Of a stretch of 64,000 nt of DNA, positions 11,645-21,295 are shown piece after piece. The notes beneath the pieces were generated by a model, which worked only from the letters and a program-made list of their open reading frames with translations, made no database searches and was not told the DNA's origin. The translations under genes were made by a program, and so were the position numbers. Within the stretch, counting starts at the first letter, position 1. Every line of letters begins with the position of its first letter. Source of the DNA: Neoceratodus forsteri (Eukaryota; Chordata; Ceratodontiformes; Ceratodontidae); the NCBI GenBank assembly GCA_016271365.2, contig CM057450.1, forward strand, positions 1,808,173,967 to 1,808,237,966, read 5' to 3'.

Positions 11645-11854
11645 GCGAGTTTTAGCTCGTAAGAATCTGACGGTTTGGTTTCAAAAGGACACAGAGTTTT
11701 CAACCGAGCTCCAGCACAACGTTCTATGCCTGGCATAGAATTTAACCCTTCACTCTCCAGGGCGGTTCAAGAGCTGGAGCTAACTACAAATTGTCAGAAT
11801 ACAGCAAGACTCCATTAGAAGAAACACAGTTCTTAAGGTGAGACATTTTTTCTT
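11645..11854. repeat. DIRS B right inverted terminal repeat
   Basis: This is the inverse copy of 6269-6460 plus a right-specific end (CCATTAGAAGAAACACAG) that is also found inverted in the internal region. The end carries AAGGTGAGA at 11835-11843, similar to a 5' splice donor. Confidence 0.88.
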
Positions 11855-13635
11855 ATGTGGATAGTAAACTGTATCCACACCCTTGAAAGGGCTTATTCAC
11901 CTTCTTCAATCAATCTGACATTTCAGGTTACCAGTCTGGCAGCAGGTGATTAGCTGTTCTTGGTTAGATTTCATGTCGCAGTCAATGAGGTCACAGAACT
12001 GATGGTGATATGAAGAGAAACAGAGCTAGATGTATCAACCTCCAGGTTGAATGATGTTCCATATGCCACGCCAGGTATTGTTGTGTAGAAAATCTTTTAA
12101 GCAGGAAAAAAAATTGACTACTTTTAAATATTAATAGTTATTCAGGTAGTACACTAGCTTTTTAAATTACTGTAATTTCACAGCAACTTTCTTTGGTCAT
12201 TGGAAAACCTTTGAACTTAAGGGGAAAGGGGTCTGTTTAAATGTTTCCCAGTGACTGTGCAGATTTTTTGAGTTCACAGATTGCCTTGAAGAATAAGTGT
12301 ACCTTGCAGTCATTGAAAAATAAGCCAGCTAATGCAGAAAGCTGCCTTAATCTATCAGAATGTTTAATTATAAACATAATTCCAGTTTTGTGTTTCTGCA
12401 TATGGCTCGACCTCCAGTTTAAAAAGTGGCCAAGAATGTAAATAGGAAGGTTGTAGAAAAAACAAAATCCGGTTATGTTTGATGTGCCAGAATCCCATTT
12501 TGTTTTCTCTAAATTCCAGTTCCACATTTCATACATTCCCACCCAGAGGTGTATTAATTTCTGCTGTTTGTGAGGTGCAGCAGTCTGTCGCTGCAGAAGC
12601 CCATTAGTGTAAGCAATCAATAGCCAAAGCATGGTTTTCTTTGTTTGGATAATAGTATTCTGATTGTGTTGTGCTAAAATGTGATGTTAGTCTACCACTA
12701 TGGGGCATGCAGTAGACACAAACATACTGCTGGTTGGATCTGTAGAAGCACTGAAATGTGGTGAGGTTCTTTACTGTTGGCCTCCATCCTGCCCATCCCA
12801 AAATTCTGGGGCCAAGTACAAAGTCACGAAGCATGTGGAGGTATATCAGGCTGAAAATGTCCCATTCACCATTCAGTCACCACACTTCTGGGCCGTACAA
12901 AATGCTGCCACACACGGTGGGAAGAGGAGAGTGGGCAGAGTAGCCCTCCACAGTGATGCTCAGCAGCATTAGTCAATGAGATTTTCCATATGCTAGCCCA
13001 TGGTGGACTTCATCAGGCACAGTGTTGGTGGGTGGGTCTGTTCATGGCATTGTGCCAGTAGCATAACACTCTGTAATGCACAGAGCCTCTGCCCACTGGT
13101 GCTACTGCCACAGTGTCTTCCCCCTGTACCTTGTGGGCTGTGTCAAAATGTATGTTCCTGTGGTCCTCCGGTCCCATAGTCTTTTTTTTATTTACATTCC
13201 CTATTAACTAGTGGATCCCACCTCCCTAACCCAGTCTGTTGTTCACTTTTCTTGCCCTCCTCCCAGTGGAACTTGTGTTTTCATTTTGCAGGCCAGCAAC
13301 CCCATGTAGAACTGCTTCCTGTAGTTCTTCTACCTTGGTTGGGTGTCTCTGTCCAGGCCTTGCAACCTGTGGTGTGGGTGCTGGCTCACCACAATGTATT
13401 GCATGCAGGCCCCCTCATTACCAGGGCTTCCCCCACCCTTTTCCCTGTGCTGGTACAATTTCTATTGAAATGCCACAGGGGAAGTTATGCAGTCATCTTG
13501 TATATTGCACAGAGTGGTGCAGACCTAAACTGTGGCACAGTCATTGATCCTACCACTGTGTGCCTTAAAATTGAGACTCTATGGAGTCCTCGGGGGGGGG
13601 GGGGTTCTTCTAGTATTTCTTAACCCCAAGAAAAG
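11855..13635. other. Non-repeat sequence, no gene recognised
   Basis: After copy B the DNA loses DIRS and LINE character. Short open frames exist (for example 13252-13623), but none has a recognisable domain, a biased composition or a clear splice context. A G-run lies at about 13591-13604. This may be host unique DNA or the first part of a long 3'UTR. Confidence 0.4.
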
Positions 13636-14935
13636 AAGCCATTTCAGAAACTTCATTCTGATAAAAGGAACCCCTAGCCATATTTGCTGTTAAGGTGTGA
13701 AAAGCTGAACTGGATCATTCTGAGAAAGCAGTGGGCCCCTGATGAATGGAGCTTCTTCCTCAGCAGTAATTATTTGTAAATAATTTTGATTTAAATATTT
13801 ATTAGATTAGGGCATCTTTTTGTTCTGGTGAACTGAGCCAAAAATTTGTCTGTGCAATTTGTTTCTTCCTGTTTCCTTTGTTACTGTTCTTTATATCATT
13901 TTGTACAGTATAATTAAATGAATTACAAAGAAACCACTGTAATCTAAATGATTTTTAGTTATGTAAATACTGTAGAGTTCTGTATTTCAGTAATTGAATA
14001 CTCTTTGCTGTTTTATAGTGCGATAACTTGTAGAGATGGTTTGTATTTATTTCCTGCTTATTAATATTTAAATTCTTAAAAGTTCTTGTACAGTTTTTTT
14101 TTTTGTTAATTGTTGTGTTACATTAGTGATTGATCAGTTGAGGTAAAATTACCAGCACTATCTGCTGCTAAGGCAGTGGCATGGTTTTAGTAACGTAACA
14201 CACCGTTCTGTTTTTTAGTAGTTTTTTTTTTGGCTCCTTATACCACTGTGGTTTTGTACAGTTTTTCTTCCAAGGGAGCTCTCAGTTGCAGTAAATAAGC
14301 AGAAGGTGGGACGGGGCTAAAATCAGCTATGCGCAATCAGTTTTCAAGTTACTGTACCAAAGTGCCTAAGTGTGCCAGGGACCAGTTTTAACCATCAGGA
14401 GAGCACTGGAGGGAGCTACTTTGGACACATGAAGAGTTCCAACTTTTTCACCAATTGAAATGAATTGCTGTGGATAAAAATTGACAGGTCTCCTGCAGTT
14501 ATTTATTTTCTCAGCATGGGGAAGGGGAAAGATTATTTTGTGCCCTGATTAATAGCCACTAGTTACTGAATCAATGCACATTGGGTACAAAATGTACACA
14601 GCACTGACCTGAAATCTGTACTGATTGATCACTAACCAATTTTGATAGGACCCAGTCTATATGTAGCAGACGTACTGCAACCTCCCTGACCTGTGTTTTG
14701 CACTGATAATTTTACGGGGTGGTTGACATTCTTACTTGTGCAATACTGCTGTAAATACATGCAAATCTGTTCTTATGTAAACTACTCAGTGTTCTTGAAT
14801 GTCTTTGATTTCAAATCAACTTTTTCACAATAAATACAAATGTCAAAAGATCAATGATGATGATGGATTGTTTCAGAACAAGGATTATAGTAAAAGTATT
14901 AAGGAAATAAATAAACCATATTATGAAGGAGAAAT
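13636..14935 (+). other. Possible host 3'UTR, gene unidentified
   Basis: This is a 1.3-kb AT-rich stretch with many short T-runs, TGTAAATA-like words, a TTTTGTACAGTATAATTAAA segment and no transposon coding. AATAAA polyadenylation signals occur near 14830 and 14905, close to its right end, where copy C inserted about 100 bases further on. The texture is that of a vertebrate 3'UTR read on the plus strand. No coding exon is visible upstream in the window, so gene identity and even transcription are inference. Confidence 0.3.
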
Positions 14936-15009
14936 TTTTTTTGGACTATAATCTGTTGTCAAGCTTCTTTCATATACAGTACCTATCATTACCATTTTCT
15001 GAGTTGTAA

Positions 15010-15150
15010 CAGTAGAATGCTCTTGCAGCAGATAACACCTTTAGATAATGTCCCAGCCGGAAGGATATATCAGCAGTCAACCTGGGACCACCCCTGATGA
15101 CACCATGTGTTGTGTCCTGGTACGTATAAAAGGGGGCAGTTCTAGATACT
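15010..15150. repeat. DIRS C left inverted terminal repeat
   Basis: It starts near GAATGCTCTTGCAGCAG. Its inverse occurs at 36280-36440 and its outer 20 bases occur inverted at about 20850-20870. The left edge is uncertain by about 10 bases. Confidence 0.87.
15120..15135 (+). promoter_or_regulatory. TATA box in DIRS C terminal repeat
   Basis: TATAAAAG at 15125-15132 lies in the left repeat about 120 bases before the first gag codons. The right repeat carries the inverse CTTTTATAC near 36291-36299. Copy F has TATATAAG in the equivalent place (about 42775). A promoter role is inferred from the consensus and position. Confidence 0.5.
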
Positions 15151-15274
15151 CCTAAGTTCTTTTCCTACCGCAACCTGCATGCTACACGTTCTCCATCCGG
15201 AGTATAGTTTCAGTCGAAGAAAAGTTCACCGTACTTTACCAACATGGCGTAGCCGGTATCATCGTGTTCCTTAA

Positions 15275-17760
15275 CCCCATGTCGTCTACTGATTTTATGT
15301 TTCATAAGTGTACCTGTGGCCAGAAGACTTGCACGAAGTCTGTGTCAAGTGTTTGGGCCCTGCGCACGATATTCATTCTTGTGTCCTGTGTCAGCATTTC
15401 AGTAAGGCCACTAAACATTGACGACTCTTAACAACTTTGAGAGTACCTCATGGAGAAGAAAGTCACTGTCCTGAAACAGGTGCACTGCTCAATGTCCAAG
15501 GAGTCCTCATCGTCAGCACAGGCTGACGCTACGTAAAAACCTAAAAAACACTCTAGTAAGAGTAAAAAATTCTACTCAAGTTTCCTTCCCGTCAACAACC
15601 AGCATGCCTGCCTCCTCCTCCTCCTCCTCTGTTTCACACAGGGAGCAGGAAATACTTAAAGCAAAAGCTGTTTTAACGGCCCTTTCAGAGGCTGCTGCCA
15701 TGTGGTCTTCTAATCCGTCGATGACCTCTGGCTCTTTCTCCACCCCTTCGTCGACGACTTTGGGTGTGCTTGCAGCTACCACTGCTGCCACCTCTGTCAC
15801 AGGGGTCCCATTTTTCATCCGTCGATGACACCTTCTGGTTTGACGGCCCTTCCCAGTAGGGCTACTCAGGATATTTTTTAGCCCTTCACTACATTCATCG
15901 ACGGCTTATCTGTCGACAATTCTGGGAACATTTATGCAGCCATCGTTGATGGCTAGATTGGTACCTCAACCTAATCCAATCTCTTCTATTGTGCCCATAG
16001 AATCGGTTCATAATACACTGATTACTACTTCTTCACCTCAGCTTGCTATGGTTGACGTGCACGCCTTATCGGTACTATTCTTGAGCTGATGAAGACTACT
16101 CTACCCTCTCATGGGAGAGTCTCTTCTACCCCTGTATCTGTGCCTTCTAGATGCTCCTCTGCTTCTAGGACTGCCAGTTCTTCTCCTACATCCCCGGGTC
16201 CCTTGTAGGACATGGAATTGGAAGATCCTTATTTACAGGAGTGGGAACAGGAGGATCAAGGGGAGGATATGGAACAAGAACCAATGTCGTCTTTGTCCGT
16301 GTTCTCTGCCTCCTCACTACATGAGGACGCTCCTCCTGCCCTTCCATGCTCCCCTCCTGATCCCAATTTTTCTGAAATTATGCAACACCTTCAGAAGACT
16401 TTTGGTTTCCAGGAAGCAGAACAAAATGCTACCAGGAGAAAATTGGCTAGTTATCTGGGTCTTTCAGACAGCCCAACCCTTGTCATTCCTCCTTTATTTG
16501 ACGCTTACATAGACGCAATGTTGGCTACCTGGCAACAGTCCTTTTCTATCCCTTCTGCCCTAGAAAGGCAGACAGCATTTACCAAAGCCCGGTGGATCAT
16601 CCTTATTTTTCTTCTCCACCTCAGGCAGACTTTGTGGTCATAAATGCAGCTCAGGAAAGTTTGGTGCGGCCAAAACATCTTAGCGCCCACCCTCCACATA
16701 AATACCTTTTAAAGAATAAAGAATCCTGGAAGCTTGACATCATGGGTAGGAGGATGTTTTCCTCTTCCGCTATGATTCTCAGAATCCTGAATTATATGGG
16801 CCATGTCCTTGAATATCAAGACGAGAGCTGGCCCAGTGGCACTGAGGGTTGAGGTGCTGGATGCCACACCCCGCGCCACGCTGGTGACCCGTGTTTGGGA
16901 ACAAGCATGGGTTGGCAGGGTTGGAGAAGGATCGAGTGTCCGGTGGACTGCTCTCTTTCTCTGGGGAGGGGAACATCAGCAGTCTGCGCATGGCTGCCTC
17001 CTGGTGGAAGCTGGGGGCAACACCACAGACACTGCAGAAACAAGGGGCTGGAGGAGGCAGAGGAGCGTGTACGGAAGCATGCACACTTCAACTGTTGGCA
17101 TCATTGCACGCTTCCTCCAGCACAGCAGGGGAACTACTCTACAGAAAATCCCTGGCAGTTATGAAGGCTGCTTGCCGGCGCTGCCATGGTCCTGCGCCAG
17201 GTAGCTCCCTCGTGGTCTCTGTGGTGGTTGGAAAAACCAAGAGGGGCAATGGCACGGAGGTCAAGAGCCTGCCGGGGGTGGCGGCGATCTAGCTGGCTAG
17301 ATATGGGGGGGAGGAACCAAAGGCACAAGCTACCCCTAGTCGTGGAATAGAAAATAAAATATCAAGACGAGATACTGAAAGCAATTCAATCGTCAATACA
17401 ATCTCCCCAGATGCCACTCCTAAGGAGGAACTCACTATGAAGTTAAAAACTGCCTCTGCGGTCGGCCGTCGTCTGTTAAGAGTGGCCTATGATGCCATGG
17501 ATTTGACAGCCAGAGCTTCTTTGGTAGGAATCTGTCTGAGACGACATTCCTGGCTCAGGGTTTCTGAATTTGCCCCGAATGTCCAGTAATCCATTCTGAA
17601 TGCACCTTTTAAAGGTGACAAACAATTTGGGTCTCAAACTCTGGGCATTTTGACATTCTTGCAGATCTCTGGTCGTATGTTAGTCTGTATGCTCCCTCTA
17701 CCATAACCAACCCAAGCCTTATTATAAAGGGAATTTTGTAGACCTGCCAAAAGATAGCGG
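15275..17760 (+). pseudogene. DIRS C gag-like ORF, broken and split by a SINE-like insertion
   Basis: Across frames, the start region SSTDFMFHKCTCG is followed by a CX2CX4HX4C knuckle at 15341-15382 (CVKCLGPAHDIHSC) and VLCQHFSKA. A Ser/Thr-rich section follows, then an acidic segment at 16212-16330 (DPYLQEWEQEDQGEDMEQE), NFSEIMQHLQKTFGF and PPLFDAYIDAMLATWQQSF. After the insertion at 16827-17357 the domain continues with TASAVGRRLLRVAYDAMDL and CLRRHSWLRVSEFAPNVQ to about 17760. Stops and frameshifts are many. The order of parts parallels A and B. Confidence 0.7.
16827..17357 (+). mobile_element. SINE-like insertion with 15-bp target duplication
   Basis: A perfect 15-base direct repeat, AATATCAAGACGAGA, lies at 16812-16826 and 17358-17372, on either side of a GC-rich 531-bp block unlike its surroundings. 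The block opens with TGGCCCAGTGG (16829-16839), a good RNA polymerase III A-box, followed by a weak B-box-like stretch near 16880. It ends in an A-rich tail, GAAAATAA. This fits a tRNA-derived retroposon. The head resembles that of the candidate at 41974. The long open frames inside it look fortuitous. Confidence 0.7.
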
Positions 17761-18060
17761 TCTGCTCCCAGACGACAAACATAATAAAAAGCTAGAGTTT
17801 TCCTGCCCAGACCTCGTGCTGACCCTAAAATGTCCCGTTAGGGCCCCCTCTGTCCCACAACAGGGACAGCCCACCACCTGAAGGTCCCCCCATGCCAGTG
17901 AGACTCCAGGCCCCATCCCATGGCGGTTGGGGGCAAGTTTTTTCTACCCTTCCATGGTTGGAAAAATATAACCTCAGATGCATGAATCACCAATCAGGTC
18001 ACACCCTGGAATTAACAGATGCGCCACCCAGTATGCCCCCAAGGGCCTCTTATTACCCAC
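17761..18060 (+). other. DIRS C linker between gag and RT
   Basis: This is degenerate sequence joining the gag end to the RT. It includes a WLEKYNLRCMNHQSGHT-like relic, the counterpart of the TSDRWVLEVVSQG linker in the other copies. No separate gene is seen. Confidence 0.5.
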
Positions 18061-19354
18061 CCAAATAAGAATCAGTTCTAGCAGAGGAGATCCAAGCTCT
18101 TGTAACAAAAAACACAGTAGAACCAATTCCCCTTCCCCAGATAGGCAGGGGCTTCTATTCCCACTTCTTTCTGGTCTCAAAATGGACAGGGAATCTGAGA
18201 CCCATTCTGTATCTAAGAAACCTAAATCTCTTTATAGAGTGCAAGAAATTCAGGATGGTCACTCTACAAATGCTCATGCCCCTTCTGAACAAGGGGGGGG
18301 ACTGGCTCTGTTCTCTGGATATGAAGGATGCATACCTTCACTTAATGCTCCACCCTGCTCATGGACAGTTTCACCGTTTCTGTTTTCAGGACTCTCATTA
18401 TCAGTTCAGAGCCCTGCCTTTCAGTTTGGCCTCAGCACCTCAGGTTTTCACAAAGTGCCTCGCGGTGGCGGTAGCTGCCCTTCAAAGAAGAGGCCATTTC
18501 ATTTTTCCTTACCTGGATGATTGTCTGCTCAAAGCTTCGTCCAGCCCTAAGTTGGAAACCACGTTATCCCAAACACTTCAGCTGTTTTCCTCTCTAGGAA
18601 TCGTAATAAATGCACCAATATCCAGAATGGATTACATCAGGTGTCTTCAGTACATTGGAGCTGTTCTTGACACGTCTATCGGTCTAGCCTTCTTACCAAG
18701 AGATCAGACGGGGAAAAAATGATTACTCTCACAACAGAGCTCAGCGACTGTCAGTTTGTCTCAGCTCGAGACTACCTTCATCTGCTCAGGCACATGGCGG
18801 CAGCAATCTCAACCATCCCTCATGCTAGACTGCACATGAGAGTCCAGGGGGACCAAAGAACAAACAATTTTGAGGCATAGGTTCTACTCTCTTCCCCAGT
18901 ACTCCGTGTGTTACAATGGTGGATGTTTCTGGACAACCTCGTATGCGGGGTTCTGTTCCAGGTTCCCATTCCTTGCCATACTCTGACTGCCGATGCCTCC
19001 TTACAAGGACGGGGTGTCCATCTAGCAGATCTGCAAACCCAAGGGAAGTGGAACTCAATGGAAGCAAGATTACACATCAACATCCTAGAGATAAGGGTGG
19101 TCCTGTATGCCCTACAGGCGTTTGAGACCCTTCTTCCCCAGGGTTGTCTTCATATTCAGTCTGACAATTCCAAGGTTATTCATTACCTAAACAAACGAGG
19201 AGGAACACATTCTTACCCCTTGTGCAGCGAATCAATGAGAGCGTGCTATTGGGCAATCCAAAGAGGGATACACCTAACAGCTGTACATGTCCCAGGCACC
19301 AAAAAAACACTAGCCAGCGGATGTGCTGAGCAGATCCAAAGTGCAGAAACATGA
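18060..19354 (+). pseudogene. DIRS C reverse transcriptase-RNase H, broken
   Basis: RT in 18255-18722 shows GDWLCSLDMKDAYLHLML, HYQFRALPFSLASAPQVFTK and FPYLDDCLL, with YLDD at 18510-18521. The entry region near 18165-18230 (FWSQNGQGI then LRPILYLR) is in other frames. A frameshift near 18715 leads to the thumb. RNase H at 18908-19354 shows LTADASLQGRGVHLADLQ, ILEIRVVLYALQAF and QSDNSKVIHYLNKRGG, so the acidic residues are present. This is one of the better preserved polymerase regions in the window, yet it is not continuous. Confidence 0.87.
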
Positions 19355-19669
19355 ATGGGAGAGTCTCCAGGAAGTTCTAGAAGTCTTCTTTCAAATGGGG
19401 CTGCCCAGATATAGATCTATTCACCTCTCCACACAATGCCAAACTGCCTCATTATTGCTCACTAGAGCTAGGTCCTGGAACTTTATGGCTGGACGCGTTA
19501 TCTCATTCCTGGACAGACACATTTCTTTATGCCCTCCCTCTCATACAGAGGGTTCTACTTAGACTACTTGGGGACAAGGCCTCCATGATCCTTATTATGC
19601 CTCTCTGGCCGAGACCGGTCTGGTTCCCATTGTTACAATTAACTGCCCGGGAACCTCTTCCACTACCCA

Positions 19670-20730
19670 TTTGCCCTACCCTGCTGACTCAAGTCAACGG
19701 AATACTTCTTCATTCCAACCTGATCTCCTTGCATCTTCATGCCTGGCTCCTGAGGACACAGTACTATCCAGGTTTCAGGTCTCCCCGCATGTGGTGGAAG
19801 TTTTACAGGCAGCTCGTAAACCCTCAACAAGGTCCACCAATTCTATGAAGTGGAAAAGGTTTTTGATCTGGGCGAAGGATCATGATCTAGATCCATATAC
19901 TTGTCCACCTCAAGGCATCTTGGACTGTTTGTGCTCACTATCAGATAGTGGCTTGAAGTACTCTTCAATAAAAGTACATCTTTCAGCCATTTCCGCTTTT
20001 CACATCTCTAGTAGAGGAAAAACGTTTGACCCAACTGCAAGTGATGAAAACCTTTATGAAAGGTATCCTTCACCGCAAACCCCCTATAAGGGACCCAGTC
20101 CCTCCTTAGGACTTATATTTTGTTGTTAAGAAACTTACATTGAACCCTTTTGAACCTGCAGCCTCATGTGAGCTGCGCTATCTCTCCTGGAAATCTTTTT
20201 TAGTTGTGATTATGTCAGGTAGATGTATATCTGAACTGCAAGCACTTCTGTGTAAAGAATCCTACCTGGATTTCAACAAGGATAGGGTTTCATTACGTAC
20301 TAATCCTGATTTTTCTCCCAAAAGTGGTATCAGAATTTACTTTAAATCAATCCGTACACTTACCTGTGTATTAATGCGTAACCTACTAATCCAGGAGAAT
20401 CCTTGCTCCATGCATTAGATGTGCACAGAATTTTACGTTATCTTCACACCAAACCCCAGTGTAAATCAGAGCAACTTTTTGTTTCATTTGCCCCTGGTAA
20501 AGAAGGCAGCCCTGTTTCTAAGCAATGCTTGTCCACATGGTTGGCCAACTGCATTACTTTTTGTTATAAAAAATACAATAAACTGCTCCTGGAGGTGAAA
20601 ACACCTCACTCCTCGCAGGGCATAGCTGCCTCAGTGGCATGCTTTAGAAACGTTTCAGCAGCTAAAATTTGTGAAGCAGCAACTTGGTCAACAGTGCATA
20701 CTTTCACTAAATATTAGTTTAGATACTGCA
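19670..20730 (+). pseudogene. DIRS C tyrosine recombinase, broken, second catalytic Arg replaced
   Basis: The frame 19671-20129 contains ARKPSTRSTNSMKWKRFLIWA and an SAISAFHIS segment typical of the N-terminal domain. The catalytic part holds SGRCISELQALL (about 20215-20250), a segment near 20300-20350 that is frameshifted, HSSQGIAAS with Gln at 20616-20618 in place of the catalytic Arg, and ATWSTVHTFTK. A two-base loss at about 20706 shifts the frame just before the nucleophilic Tyr. CGG to CAG would explain the Arg loss as CpG decay. Confidence 0.85.
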
Positions 20731-20839
20731 TCCAAAAAATGAGACAGTTTTGATGAAGCAGTCTTACAAGGCCCGTTGTCCTAACTTTTTATTTGGCCCT
20801 CCGCCACCCTGTTTGCCTCCCAGCTGCCGGGGATTCATT

Positions 20840-20950
20840 CCTAAAGATATGACCTGCTGCAAGAGCATTCCTCAATGAAGACAGTACAGTTGTGTAAGAA
20901 CTTACCATAACAGTAGATCTTCGCGAGAAGCTCCTGAAGCTGGTTATACT
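20840..20950. repeat. DIRS C internal complementary region
   Basis: GACCTGCTGCAAGAGCATTC (20851-20870) is the inverse of the left outer end at 15014. The following stretch through AACTTACCATAACAGTAG is the inverse of the right outer end at 36400-36466. The close resemblance to 4085-4140 ties C to A. Confidence 0.85.
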
Positions 20951-21024
20951 GCCCCTCCCTCCAGCCCCCTTGCTTCCTGCTCTAAGAGGGAGACGTGTTC
21001 CTACTCTCTGCAGGAAATAATACG
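20951..21024. repeat. Start of DIRS C right arm
   Basis: This pyrimidine-rich sequence follows the internal complementary region, as in copy A. It is cut at about 21025 by the left end of copy D and resumes at 36188. Confidence 0.6.
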
Positions 21025-21175
21025 ATTTCTAGGATCGTGGATATGTTGTTAATTCACACTTCTTGGCAGTGTCCCTTTCCATTTAAGACAGCCGGAAAGT
21101 CTTTAAGCTTGCTCCTTCCACCCACCTGGGTGGTATAACCCTCGGCTCCACCCCATGACCCCATTGCTTTCTTTC
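21025..21175. repeat. DIRS D left inverted terminal repeat
   Basis: The words CACTTCTTGGCAGTGTCCCT, GGAAAGTCTTTAAGCT, GGGTGGTATAACCCT and GGCTCCACCCCATGAC occur inverted and in reverse order at 30388-30500. Confidence 0.9.
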
Positions 21176-21295
21176 CACTGGAAGATTCAGGTTGCCTCTT
21201 TCGTGCTGTCGCATTTTGTAGGCCCTGGCTTCAAAACCTTCAGTTATTCAGAAAATTCACCTTGTTCGCGTCAGCGACTGCTTTTTCTCTCAATT

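Larger units (their letters stand above)
6269..11854 (+). mobile_element. DIRS-like retrotransposon copy B, full length
   Basis: This 5.6-kb unit is bounded by inverted terminal repeats starting TCAAACAACATGAAGTCTTG and ending in TTTTTTCTT. Between them lie gag-like, RT, RNase H and recombinase regions and an internal complementary region. No target duplication is visible, as expected for recombinase integration. It has the same family, length and layout as copy E. The frames are broken in several places, though less heavily than in F. Confidence 0.92.

Noticed and set aside
11855..11880. Continuation of a D-family repeat after copy B
   Set aside because: ATGTGGAT and GTAAACTGT resemble parts of the D right end, but the match is too short to prove that B split one repeat.
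13252..13623. 123-residue ORF in the non-repeat interval
   Set aside because: No domain, no codon or composition support, overlapped by another frame of similar length, and in a region that looks non-coding.
16803..17292. Several overlapping ORFs of 85-135 residues
   Set aside because: All lie within the 531-bp SINE-like insertion. GC-rich sequence makes stops rare on both strands, so the ORFs are fortuitous.
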